A stretch of DNA of 8,951 nt from Onthomonas sp964456525. GTDB taxonomy: Bacteria > Bacillota > Clostridia > Oscillospirales > Oscillospiraceae. The position numbers and the translations under genes were made by a program. Location of the stretch: the NCBI GenBank assembly GCA_964456525.1, contig CAYWAP010000054.1:1-8951 (forward strand), given 5' to 3'. The notes under the pieces were generated by a model. The model was not told the DNA's origin. It made no database searches and saw only the letters and a list, made by a program, of their open reading frames with translations. Below are positions 1 to 6,846 of the stretch, one piece after another (positions within the stretch are counted from its first letter, which is position 1; every line of letters begins with the position of its first letter).

Positions 1-16
1 GCCTATGAACAATCCA

Positions 17-45
17 GGCGGTAAGCCCGAAAACGGCTTGCCGCC
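17..45 (+). terminator. Possible terminator-like hairpin of an upstream gene
   Basis: Bases 17-27 (GGCGGTAAGCC) pair with 35-45 (GGCTTGCCGCC), an 11-bp stem with one wobble pair and a 7-nt loop. The sequence after it (CATTTCAT) is only weakly T-rich, so a canonical intrinsic terminator is uncertain. One frame from base 1 stays open until a TAA at 22-24, so the hairpin may overlap the tail of a gene lying left of the window, but seven codons are too few to call it. A promoter follows within 40 nt, which fits a transcript boundary here. Confidence 0.4.
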
Positions 46-84
46 CATTTCATGTAAGGGGGTGTCCATCCCTCAGAACCCGCC

Positions 85-113
85 TTGACTTTGCACCGCG
101 ATTCCCATATACT
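85..113 (+). promoter_or_regulatory. Sigma-A-type promoter of the DUF4317 gene
   Basis: The -35 box TTGACT is at 85-90 and the -10 box TATACT at 108-113, with an optimal 17-bp spacer. Each box is one mismatch from consensus. Transcription should start near 119-121, leaving a leader of about 27 nt that carries the Shine-Dalgarno AAAGGAG at 130-136. No operator-like repeat is visible, so this looks like constitutive housekeeping expression. Confidence 0.8.
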
Positions 114-146
114 GAACCCGATCCATATCAAAGGAGTTTTCACACC

Positions 147-1265
147 ATGATCGATAAGGAAATCGCTGAACTGCGCCGCCAACTCAAGCCCGAGCTTGCC
201 GGCATTCAAAAGATTCACGGCTGCTATGTCAACGCCAACCGGGAGATCATCTCCACGTTTACCCAGTCCCCCGGCCTGCTGACGGAAGAGGAAAACGCCA
301 TGTATATGAAGCTCCTGAAAAGGAGCCTGTCCGGACGGCTGGGCCGGAATCTGATTGACCTGGAGTTCTCCACCGATGAGGTGGTCAACGGCGCGCAGCA
401 TAGGCTGTTGATGCAGCTGCGGGAAACCCAATTGGAAGATGGCGCGCTGCTCCAAACCTTCTATCAGCACATCATCGATGCGGTGGATTTCGAGGACAAT
501 TATCTGATTCTCATGGCCTACAACCGCTATGACGTCCCCTTCCGCAGCCGGGACGGCGAATCGCAGAGCGACGCCTCCAGCGAGGTGTTCACATACCTGC
601 TGTGCAGCATTTGCCCGGTGAAGCAGGCCAAATCCGGTTTGGGGTATGACCATGAGGCCAGAGCGTTCCACACCAGCGCAGGGGACTGGCTGGCCGCCGC
701 CCCGCAATGCGGCTTCCTGTTCCCCGCCTTTGACCACCGGAGCACAAACATCTATCACGCGCTTTACTATACCAAAAACGCCCTGATCGACAGGGACTTG
801 ATCGACGCCATCTTTCACGCGGAAATCCCCATGTCCGCGCCGGAACAGCGCGAGACGTTTGAAGAGGTTCTCACCGCTCTGGAAGAGGACTGCAATCTGG
901 CGCTGGTGCAGACGGTCACGGACCAGCTGCGGGAAATGATCGACGCCCACAAGGAGGCCAAAATTGCCCAGCCGCTGGAAATTTCCCGCCAGGATATTGA
1001 GGGCATTCTGGAGGATTGCAACGTCAGCGAGCAGCATCTGGCCGACTTTGCGGATCAGTTTGACCACGCCTTCGGCAGCGAACAGACCGTTTCCCCGGCA
1101 AACCTCATCGAGCCAAAGCACTTTGAGGTGAAGACCCCGGAGGTCACCATCCGAACCTCGGGGGATTCCAGCTTAATTCAAACCCGTGTACTGGACGGCG
1201 TGAAGTACATCCTGATTCGGGCGGACAGCGACGTAACCGTCAACGGTGTGCCCATCACCCTTTGA
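147..1265 (+). CDS. DUF4317 family protein (uncharacterised)
   Basis: A 372-residue soluble protein with no signal peptide or membrane segment. I recognise it as DUF4317, a family of unknown function from Firmicutes, mainly Clostridia. Features I associate with the family are an N-terminal block with GCYV (25-28), a LSGRLGRNLIDLEF stretch (61-74), EDNYLILMAYNRYDVP (116-131), CSICPVK (153-159) and an aromatic-rich FLFPAFDHRSTNIY block (190-203). The C-terminal third is acidic and more variable, and ends in a beta-rich tail. The length is about normal. The ATG is set by AAAGGAG 10 nt upstream and a promoter just before it. It appears monocistronic and converges with udk. No catalytic motif is evident, so I assign no function. 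Family assignment is from memory of conserved blocks. Confidence 0.88.
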   Translation: MIDKEIAELRRQLKPELAGIQKIHGCYVNANREIISTFTQSPGLLTEEENAMYMKLLKRSLSGRLGRNLIDLEFSTDEVVNGAQHRLLMQLRETQLEDGALLQTFYQHIIDAVDFEDNYLILMAYNRYDVPFRSRDGESQSDASSEVFTYLLCSICPVKQAKSGLGYDHEARAFHTSAGDWLAAAPQCGFLFPAFDHRSTNIYHALYYTKNALIDRDLIDAIFHAEIPMSAPEQRETFEEVLTALEEDCNLALVQTVTDQLREMIDAHKEAKIAQPLEISRQDIEGILEDCNVSEQHLADFADQFDHAFGSEQTVSPANLIEPKHFEVKTPEVTIRTSGDSSLIQTRVLDGVKYILIRADSDVTVNGVPITL

Positions 1266-1268
1266 GAC

Positions 1269-1312
1269 AAAAAGCAACCGCAGCCGCCGGGGCACGTCCT
1301 GGCTGCTGCGGT
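1269..1312 (-). terminator. Intrinsic terminator of udk
   Basis: Bases 1277-1284 (ACCGCAGC) pair with 1305-1312 (GCTGCGGT), a perfect 8-bp GC-rich stem with a 20-nt loop. Read on the minus strand, the stem is followed after two bases by a CTTTTTG run (complement of the five A at 1269-1273). It begins about 30 nt beyond the udk stop. In the plus direction the hairpin is followed by GTTCCTATG, with no T run, so it is weaker as a terminator for the convergent DUF4317 gene, whose stop codon lies only 11 nt before the stem. Confidence 0.75.
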
Positions 1313-1341
1313 GTTCCTATGATAAAATTCCCCGCGGAACG

Positions 1342-2022
1342 TCACGGGATGGGGCTGATTTGACCCTCATTGGCGACGGTTTTGAACCGCTGTTCCCGGT
1401 CATAGGCCTGGTTGACCAACAGGATGCTTCTGATTTTTTGCGAGATAATATCAAACGCCACATCATTCAATCCGCTGTTGATGACAATATCGGCCAGCGC
1501 TTTGGTTGGCTCTACATAGACATAGTGCATGGGTTTCACGGTGGTCAGGTACTGCTGAATGATACCGTCCAAATCCCGCCCGCGCTGCTGCACGTCCCGC
1601 TTCACACGGCGGAGAATGCGCTCATCGGCATCGGCCTCAACGAAAATTTTGATGTCCATCTGCCGGCGCAGCTCTGGGTCGTGCAGCGCCAAAATGCCCT
1701 CCAGCAGGATGATCGCCCGGGGCTCCACAAGGGTGGTCTCTTTGGAGCGGGTGTGCCGTTTGTAGTCATAGACCGGGCACGCAATGGTTTTGCCTTCCCG
1801 CAGCTCTCGCAGATGCTGAACCAGAAGATCGGTTTCCAACGCGTCCGGGTGGTCATAGTTCGTCTTCTTTCGCTCCTCAAAGGAGATGTCGTCCTGCGCC
1901 TTATAGTAGTTATCATGGTAGATAACTGCCACCTCGTCGGGAAAGGCATTGCGCAGACGGTTGGTAAACGTCGATTTACCGGAGCCGGTGCCGCCGGCAA
2001 TCCCAATTATAATACTCTCCAT
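1342..2022 (-). CDS. udk: Uridine kinase
   Basis: A 226-residue cytoplasmic kinase of the pyrimidine salvage pathway that phosphorylates uridine (and usually cytidine) to UMP/CMP using ATP or GTP. Residues 10-18 (GGTGSGKST) are the Walker A P-loop. DNYY (37-40) and NYDHPDA (55-61) match nucleoside-binding segments of the uridine kinase/phosphoribulokinase family. YDYKRHTR (85-92), LLEGILAL (106-113) and the lid RRVKRDVQQRGR (138-149) are also typical. It is slightly longer than most bacterial Udk proteins (about 205-215 residues), the excess lying at the C terminus. The ATG is preceded by AGGGTGA at suitable distance. The gene is monocistronic, with its own promoter and terminator, between divergent and convergent neighbours. 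Confidence 0.95.
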   Translation of the reverse strand: MESIIIGIAGGTGSGKSTFTNRLRNAFPDEVAVIYHDNYYKAQDDISFEERKKTNYDHPDALETDLLVQHLRELREGKTIACPVYDYKRHTRSKETTLVEPRAIILLEGILALHDPELRRQMDIKIFVEADADERILRRVKRDVQQRGRDLDGIIQQYLTTVKPMHYVYVEPTKALADIVINSGLNDVAFDIISQKIRSILLVNQAYDREQRFKTVANEGQISPIP

Positions 2023-2089
2023 GAAAAATCACCCTGTTTCATCCGTTGTTCCGACCTGCATATACAAAACCTGTTATTTCCTATATTTT

Positions 2090-2118
2090 ACCTTATCATA
2101 GCGCTCTATGTTTGTCAA
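2090..2118 (-). promoter_or_regulatory. Promoter of udk with inverted repeat in the spacer
   Basis: On the minus strand a perfect -35 box TTGACA (complement of 2113-2118) is followed after 17 bp by TAAGGT (complement of 2090-2095), which keeps the three most conserved -10 bases. Transcription should start near 2083, giving a leader of about 60 nt. The spacer contains an inverted repeat at 2097-2110 (CATAG-CGCT-CTATG) that could be a repressor operator or chance. Confidence 0.7.
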
Positions 2119-2178
2119 TCCTCGGTAAAATCGCCCCGTCAGGCGCCGTTGGCGCTCCTGCCGAATCCAGATCTTCTC

Positions 2179-2207
2179 TTTACATTTTTTACACTTTCGG
2201 TTAAAAT
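2179..2207 (+). promoter_or_regulatory. Promoter of the DUF512-der-plsY-gpsA operon
   Basis: The -35 box TTTACA is at 2179-2184 and the -10 box TAAAAT at 2202-2207, separated by 17 bp, each one mismatch from consensus. The surrounding DNA is AT-rich, unlike the coding sequence. Start of transcription is expected near 2213-2215. The -35 box lies about 60 bp from the divergent udk -35 box. Between the two sits a small inverted repeat, GCGCC-GTT-GGCGC at 2143-2155, of unknown meaning. Confidence 0.75.
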
Positions 2208-2215
2208 AGATTTGA

Positions 2216-2241
2216 TCTGCCCCCCAAACAGCCGGGGCAGA
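2216..2241 (+). promoter_or_regulatory. Leader hairpin 1, at the predicted 5' end of the operon mRNA
   Basis: TCTGCCCC (2216-2223) pairs perfectly with GGGGCAGA (2234-2241) around a 10-nt loop. The stem begins within two or three bases of the predicted transcription start, so the mRNA would carry a stable hairpin almost at its 5' end. There is no T run after it, so it is not a terminator. A stem in this position could protect the mRNA from 5'-end-dependent decay; that role is inference. Confidence 0.5.
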
Positions 2242-2253
2242 GTTGGGATATTT

Positions 2254-2269
2254 GCCGCAGGTTTGCGGC
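2254..2269 (+). promoter_or_regulatory. Leader hairpin 2, next to the Shine-Dalgarno of the DUF512 gene
   Basis: GCCGCA (2254-2259) pairs perfectly with TGCGGC (2264-2269) around a GGTT tetraloop. It ends one base before the ribosome-binding site GGGAGG (2271-2276), which stays unpaired. Such closeness can affect ribosome access to the GTG start at 2286. No riboswitch aptamer consensus is recognisable in this leader of about 70 nt. Confidence 0.45.
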
Positions 2270-2285
2270 CGGGAGGAATGACACT

Positions 2286-3674
2286 GTGCAAAACAAAATT
2301 GAATCCGTGGATCCCCGTTCCCCCGCCGAACGCGCCGGCATTCGTCCCGGGGAAAGCCTGTTGGAAGTCAACGGAAACCCCATTGTGGACGTTCTGGACT
2401 ATAAATTTTACACCTATGACCCCACGCTGAAGCTGGTTCTGGGGGATGAGACCGGCGCTCGGCGAACTCTCCGCATCCGAAAACAGGCCGGGCAGGAGCT
2501 GGGCCTGAACTTTAAAACCTATCTCATCGATCGCGCCCATCGCTGCACCAACAATTGTATTTTTTGCTTTGTGGATCAGATGCCCGGCGGGCTGCGCGAC
2601 ACCCTGTATTTTAAGGACGACGATGAGCGGCTCAGCTTCCTGATGGGAAACTATGTCACCCTGACGAACCTCTCCCCCCGGGAGATTCAGCGCATCATTG
2701 ACTTGCGCATTTCCCCCATCAACATCTCCGTCCACACGACGGATCCGGAGCTGCGGGTGAAAATGATGGGAAACCGGTTTGCAGGCCGGTCCATCGATGT
2801 GATGAAGCAACTGGCCGAGGCCGGTATTCAGATGAACTGTCAGGTGGTGGCCTGTCCCGGCATCAACGACGGGCCGGCCCTGATGCGCACCATGACCGAT
2901 CTGGTGGAAATGCGCAAAGGGGTTTCCAGCTGCGCCATCGTCCCTGTGGGGTTGACCAAATACCGGAAGGGGCTTTTCCCCCTGCGTTCCTACACCCGGG
3001 AGGAGGCCGCTGCCGTCATTGACATGGTGGAGGAATTTGGCCAGAGCTGTCTGGAGCGCTTCGGCCGGAGAATGTTCTGGTGCAGCGACGAATTCTATCT
3101 GCTGGCCGGGCGGGAACTCCCCTCCGACGCTTTTTATGAGGACTATTGCCAGCTGGAAAACGGGGTCGGCATGCTCCGCCTTCTACAGGTGGAGTTCACC
3201 GGCGCCCTAAAGGTTTTAAAGGGGGAAGCGGTGGACGTGCGCCCCTTCTCTCTGGCCACAGGTCAAGCCGCCGCCCCCCTGATCACCCAGCTGGCCGCGG
3301 AAGCGGTGAGCGCCTTTGGCGGCGAGAGCCATATTTATGCAATCCGCAACGACTTTTTTGGCCCCGAGATCACCGTGGCCGGTCTGATTACCGGTCAGGA
3401 TCTGATTGCCCAGCTGAAGGGCAAAGATCTGGGGGAACGGCTGCTGCTGCCGGACTGCATGCTCCGCTACCACCAAAATGTTTTTCTGGACGACTACACC
3501 GTCGAACAGGTTCAGGACGCCCTGAACGTTCCCATTACCTTTGCCCCCTCCGATGGCTTTCAGCTGCTGGAGGCCATGTTAGGTCTTTCGGGGGAAGACG
3601 CCTCCGCTGTCGAAAACGAGGATTTCTTCCCGGAGGACGACTCCTATTTCCGCTACAACCCCGGTGCGAACTAG
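2286..3674 (+). CDS. DUF512 protein: PDZ + radical SAM Fe-S oxidoreductase (function unknown)
   Basis: A 462-residue protein of three parts. Residues 1-65 form a PDZ-like domain (SPAERAGIRPGESLLEVNG, 12-30). Residues about 80-270 are a radical SAM domain whose CxxxCxxC cluster motif is C87-TNN-C91-IF-C94. Residues about 270-455 are DUF512. This arrangement is known from COG1625-type oxidoreductases common in Clostridia and cyanobacteria, with no established substrate. The start is GTG, chosen because GGGAGG lies 9 nt upstream; the nearby ATG at 2278 is out of frame. It is first in an operon, 77 nt ahead of der, the usual clostridial neighbour, which hints at a role in translation or ribosome biology, but this is inference. 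No signal peptide or membrane segment is seen, so the PDZ domain probably works in the cytoplasm. Confidence 0.9.
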   Translation: MQNKIESVDPRSPAERAGIRPGESLLEVNGNPIVDVLDYKFYTYDPTLKLVLGDETGARRTLRIRKQAGQELGLNFKTYLIDRAHRCTNNCIFCFVDQMPGGLRDTLYFKDDDERLSFLMGNYVTLTNLSPREIQRIIDLRISPINISVHTTDPELRVKMMGNRFAGRSIDVMKQLAEAGIQMNCQVVACPGINDGPALMRTMTDLVEMRKGVSSCAIVPVGLTKYRKGLFPLRSYTREEAAAVIDMVEEFGQSCLERFGRRMFWCSDEFYLLAGRELPSDAFYEDYCQLENGVGMLRLLQVEFTGALKVLKGEAVDVRPFSLATGQAAAPLITQLAAEAVSAFGGESHIYAIRNDFFGPEITVAGLITGQDLIAQLKGKDLGERLLLPDCMLRYHQNVFLDDYTVEQVQDALNVPITFAPSDGFQLLEAMLGLSGEDASAVENEDFFPEDDSYFRYNPGAN

Positions 3675-3706
3675 GAACAAATCAAGGGCAAACAAACGCA
3701 TACAGA

Positions 3707-3723
3707 TCCGGGCAAACCCCGGA
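3707..3723 (+). other. Small hairpin between the DUF512 gene and der
   Basis: TCCGGG (3707-3712) pairs with CCCGGA (3718-3723) around a CAAAC loop. The following sequence is purine-rich with no T run, so it is not a terminator. The 77-nt gap shows no convincing promoter, so der is probably read from the same transcript. The hairpin may be a processing or stability element, or chance. Confidence 0.3.
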
Positions 3724-3751
3724 AAGAAACGTGATATGAGGAAGTGATACG

Positions 3752-5086
3752 ATGTCGAAACCCATGATTGCGATTGTGGGCCGCCCCAATGTGGGCAAAT
3801 CCATGTTATTTAATAAGCTGGCTGGGGCCCGCCTTTCCATCGTGGAGGACACCCCCGGCGTCACCCGGGATCGGTTATATGCCGATTGCGAGTGGTGCGG
3901 CCGGGAATTTACCATTGTGGACACCGGCGGCATAGAGCCGCGGAGTGATAACGAGATTTTGCGCTTTATGCGCGCCCAGGCCGAGCTGGCCATCGAGCAC
4001 GCAGACGTGATTGTTCTGGTCTGCGACATTCGCACCGGCGTCACCGCCGCCGATGAGGACGTGGCCAACCTGTTGCTGCGCTCCAAAAAGCCCATTGTCC
4101 TGGCCGTCAACAAGGCGGATTCCACCGGCCCCAAGGCATTTAGCCAGGATATTTACGAATTTTATAACCTGGGTCTGGGCGATCCCTTCCCCATCTCCGC
4201 CATCCACGGCACCGGTCTGGATGAGATGCTGGAGGAATGCGCCAAGTATTTTCCCCAGGGCGAGGCGGAGCCGGAGGATGAGGACATTGTAAAAGTGGCC
4301 ATCATCGGCAAGCCCAACGTGGGCAAATCCTCGCTGACCAATCGAATCCTGGGCGAGGAGCGCGTCATTGTCAGCGATGTGGCCGGAACAACCCGCGACG
4401 CCGTCGACAGCTACTTTGAAAATGAATTTGGCCGTTTCTGCTTCATTGACACCGCCGGTATCCGCAAAAAAGCCAAGGTTCATGACCGGGTGGAGCAATT
4501 TTCCGTCCTCCGCGCCACCATGGCCATTAACCGGGCGGATGTGTGTCTGATTCTGATTGATGCAAATGAGGGCGTCACCGAACAGGACACCAAAGTGGCC
4601 GGGCTGGCTCATGACGCCGGAAAGGCCTGCATTATTGTGGTCAACAAGTGGGATACTGTGGAAAAAGACGACAAGACCATGAAGATCAAAACGGAGGAAA
4701 TCCGCCGGGATCTTGCCTATATGCCCTACGCGCCTATCCTCTTTATCTCCGCTTTGACCGGGCAGCGCGTCAACAAGCTCTTTGAGCTGATTAACCGCGT
4801 CTACGAGATGAGTATGCTCCGGATTAAGACCGGCGTCCTGAACTCCGTGCTGGCCGAAGCGACCACCCGGGTTCAGCCCCCCACCGACCGGGGACGCCGT
4901 CTGAAGATATACTACATGACTCAGACCGGCATCAAACCGCCCCACTTTGTCGTCTTCTGCAACGCAAAGAAGCTGTTTCACTTTTCGTATCAGCGCTATC
5001 TGGAAAACCAAATCCGCAGCACCTTTGGTCTGGAGGGCACCCCGATCCGAATGACAATCCGTGAAAAAGGGGAAAAGGAGGACTAG
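3752..5086 (+). CDS. der: Ribosome biogenesis GTPase Der (EngA)
   Basis: A 444-residue protein, full length for Der, an essential GTPase for late 50S subunit maturation. It has the diagnostic double G domain. In domain 1, the P-loop GRPNVGKS is at 10-17, DTGG at 57-60, NKAD at 120-123 and SA at 149-150. In domain 2, the P-loop GKPNVGKS is at 186-193, DTAG at 233-236 and NKWD at 298-301. A KH-like RNA-binding domain follows (about 355-440). Acidic residues 171-179 form the inter-domain linker. Residue 18, after the first P-loop, is Met where most Der proteins have Thr; the Mg-coordinating Ser17 is intact. The ATG at 3752 has an AGGAAG-type ribosome-binding site about 8 nt upstream. plsY starts two bases after its stop. 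Confidence 0.97.
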   Translation: MSKPMIAIVGRPNVGKSMLFNKLAGARLSIVEDTPGVTRDRLYADCEWCGREFTIVDTGGIEPRSDNEILRFMRAQAELAIEHADVIVLVCDIRTGVTAADEDVANLLLRSKKPIVLAVNKADSTGPKAFSQDIYEFYNLGLGDPFPISAIHGTGLDEMLEECAKYFPQGEAEPEDEDIVKVAIIGKPNVGKSSLTNRILGEERVIVSDVAGTTRDAVDSYFENEFGRFCFIDTAGIRKKAKVHDRVEQFSVLRATMAINRADVCLILIDANEGVTEQDTKVAGLAHDAGKACIIVVNKWDTVEKDDKTMKIKTEEIRRDLAYMPYAPILFISALTGQRVNKLFELINRVYEMSMLRIKTGVLNSVLAEATTRVQPPTDRGRRLKIYYMTQTGIKPPHFVVFCNAKKLFHFSYQRYLENQIRSTFGLEGTPIRMTIREKGEKED

Positions 5087-5088
5087 AT

Positions 5089-5727
5089 ATGTCGCTATTG
5101 ACCATTTTTTCAATTCTGGTAACCGCGCTTGCCGCTTACTTTCTCGGCTGCTGCAACTCGGCTCTCATCATCTCCAAGTATATTTTGCACGATGATGTGA
5201 GAACCCACGGCAGCGGCAACGCCGGTCTGACCAACTTTTATCGCGTTTTCGGCAAGAAGATGGTTGTCTTTGTTATTTTAGTCGATCTGGCAAAGGCTGT
5301 CGTCTCCTGCCTGCTGGGCAGTTTTCTCATTGGCTATATGGCCCTTGGCGGCGGTGCGGTTGACATCGCCCTCGGCAAGCTGATCGGCGGAATCTTCTGC
5401 ATTCTGGGCCACTCCTTTCCCTGTATGTTTGGGTTTAAAGGGGGGAAAGGCGTCCTCTGCGGCGCCGGCGTAATCCTGACGATGGATTGGCGCATTGCCC
5501 TGATCTGCCTGGGTGTGTTCCTGGTTTTGGTCGCCCTGACCAAAATGGTTTCCCTTGGCTCCATGGTTGCCGCCGCCCTGTTCCCCATTACGTGCGGAAT
5601 TCTCTATCGGAATGCCGTTGTGGTGGTGCTGGCCTGTGTGGCTGGCGTGCTGATTGTCTGGCGCCACCGGGAAAACGCCAAGCGAATTCTGTCCGGCAAC
5701 GAAAACAAATTTGAGTTCAAAAAATAA
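5089..5727 (+). CDS. plsY: Glycerol-3-phosphate acyltransferase PlsY
   Basis: A 212-residue integral membrane enzyme that transfers an acyl group from acyl-phosphate to sn-glycerol-3-phosphate to give lysophosphatidic acid, the first committed step of phospholipid synthesis in most Gram-positive bacteria. Hydrophobic segments lie near 4-30, 57-84, 90-107, 123-150 and 156-190. Conserved motif 1, THGSGNAGLTN (39-49), and motif 2, GHSFPCMFGFKGGKGV (107-122), are intact. The C-terminal WRHREN (191-196) and a basic tail are also typical. The ATG is two bases after the der stop, with an excellent AAGGAGG (5075-5081) inside the end of der, so translation is probably coupled. Its substrate is made by GpsA, encoded next. 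Confidence 0.96.
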   Translation: MSLLTIFSILVTALAAYFLGCCNSALIISKYILHDDVRTHGSGNAGLTNFYRVFGKKMVVFVILVDLAKAVVSCLLGSFLIGYMALGGGAVDIALGKLIGGIFCILGHSFPCMFGFKGGKGVLCGAGVILTMDWRIALICLGVFLVLVALTKMVSLGSMVAAALFPITCGILYRNAVVVVLACVAGVLIVWRHRENAKRILSGNENKFEFKK

Positions 5728-5742
5728 TGAATTGAGGATTTT

Positions 5743-6747
5743 ATGATGAAAATTTCTGTATTAGGTTCCGGCGCCTGGGGAACCGCTCTGGCGCTGCTGC
5801 TTCTGGAAAACGGAAATGAGGTCACCCTCTGGTCCTACTGCCAGGAGGAAAGCGACCGGATTCTGGAAAACCGGGAAAACCCCATGCTGAAAGGGGTTCC
5901 CATCCCGGATGAACTGGCACTGACGACCGACATTCACTGTGTGGACGAGGCCGACGTGGTCGTCCTGGCCACCCCCTCCTTTGCCGTGCGCTCCACCGTG
6001 GCGCAGATTAAAGACATGGTCAGGGCAGGCACGCTTCTGGTCAGCGTGGGCAAGGGCTTTGAAAAGGGCACGGCCCTTCGGCTGAGCGAAGTGATTGAAT
6101 CGGAGGTGGGCGACAAATGCCCTGTGGTCGTCCTCTGCGGCCCCACCCACGCCGAGGAAGTGGGCCGGGGTGTTCCCACCGCCATTGTGGCGGCATCTCT
6201 CAACCGGGCCGCCGCCGAGCAAGTGCAGGATTTGTTCATGAGCCCCCGGTTCCGGGTCTACACCTCCTCCGATGTCGTGGGGTGCGAAATTGGCGCGGCC
6301 CTGAAGAACGTGATCGCTTTGTGCGCAGGCGTCATTGACGGCATGGGCTTTGGCGACAACACACGTGCGATGCTGATGACCCGCGGACTGACTGAGATGG
6401 CCCGTCTGGGCATTGCCATGGGCGGCCATCAGAGGACCTTTGCCGGGCTGACCGGTGTGGGAGATTTGATTGTCACCTGCACATCAGTCCACTCCCGGAA
6501 CCACCGGGCCGGTATCCTGATCGGCAAGGGGATGGAACCCCAGGAAGCGGTCAAACAGATCGGCGCCGTCGTCGAGGGCTACTACGCCGCCCAGATCAGC
6601 ATAGAACTCGCCCGCAAATACAACGTGGAGATGCCCATCACCCAGGCGGCTTACGAGGTTCTGTATGAGGGCAAACGGGTTCAATATGTGTTCAACCGGC
6701 TGATGATGCGGGACAAAAATCACGAGGTGGAGGACGCCTGGGTGTAA
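5743..6747 (+). CDS. gpsA: Glycerol-3-phosphate dehydrogenase [NAD(P)+]
   Basis: A 334-residue cytoplasmic enzyme that reduces dihydroxyacetone phosphate to sn-glycerol-3-phosphate, the substrate of PlsY encoded just upstream. The N-terminal Rossmann fold has GSGAWG (8-13). VGKGFEKG (102-109) and GAALKNVIAL (184-193) hold the expected active-site lysines (about K104 and K188). GPTHAEEV (133-140) and GVGDLIVTCTS (238-248) followed by SRN are also family signatures. The length is normal. Two in-frame ATGs, at 5743 and 5746, follow GAGGA (5734-5738). The second is spaced better (7 nt against 4) and gives the usual MKISVLGSG start, so the true protein may be 333 residues. It is the last gene of the operon. 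In many Clostridia spoIVA follows gpsA, but here a terminator does. Confidence 0.96.
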   Translation: MMKISVLGSGAWGTALALLLLENGNEVTLWSYCQEESDRILENRENPMLKGVPIPDELALTTDIHCVDEADVVVLATPSFAVRSTVAQIKDMVRAGTLLVSVGKGFEKGTALRLSEVIESEVGDKCPVVVLCGPTHAEEVGRGVPTAIVAASLNRAAAEQVQDLFMSPRFRVYTSSDVVGCEIGAALKNVIALCAGVIDGMGFGDNTRAMLMTRGLTEMARLGIAMGGHQRTFAGLTGVGDLIVTCTSVHSRNHRAGILIGKGMEPQEAVKQIGAVVEGYYAAQISIELARKYNVEMPITQAAYEVLYEGKRVQYVFNRLMMRDKNHEVEDAWV

Positions 6748-6802
6748 TATTCCCCAGTTCACACGGATTTCCTCTCTTTTTAGCATGGAATAATAGGTAA
6801 CC

Positions 6803-6840
6803 AAAACGCCACCCAGGGAACCTTCCCGGGTGGCGTTTTT
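6803..6840 (+). terminator. Strong intrinsic terminator of the gpsA operon, probably bidirectional
   Basis: AAAACGCCACCC (6803-6814) pairs perfectly with GGGTGGCGTTTT (6828-6839). The stem extends inward through GGGA/TCCC after one bulged base. A T5 run at 6836-6840 follows in the plus direction. On the minus strand the stem is followed by T4 (complement of 6803-6806), so it may also end transcription of the convergent serine acetyltransferase gene. It sits 55 nt after the gpsA stop. Confidence 0.92.
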
Positions 6841-6846
6841 GGATGT

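Noticed and set aside
1..84. Possible tRNA or small RNA suggested by GC-rich pairing at the left edge
   Set aside because: No cloverleaf, no GTTCRA-type T-loop and no acceptor pairing were found; only one simple hairpin is supported.
3..86. Short plus-strand frame beginning with ATG at 5-7
   Set aside because: It has no ribosome-binding site within the window, is rich in Pro and Gly, crosses the hairpin at 17-45 and ends at the DUF4317 promoter.
3..1121. Long minus-strand open frame opposite the DUF4317 gene
   Set aside because: It is antisense to a gene with recognisable conserved protein blocks, promoter and ribosome-binding site. Its translation shows no family I know, and long antisense frames are expected from GC-rich third positions.
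1246..2430. 394-codon plus-strand open frame across udk and the intergenic region
   Set aside because: It runs antisense to the clear uridine kinase and through two promoters and the start of the DUF512 gene. No domain is recognisable.
3875..5113. 412-codon minus-strand open frame opposite der
   Set aside because: Der is unmistakable on the plus strand; the antisense translation has no recognisable motif and is a codon-bias shadow.
5761..6429. 222-codon minus-strand frame opposite gpsA
   Set aside because: It is a mirror of the conserved gpsA coding sequence, with a His/Gly-rich, low-sense translation.
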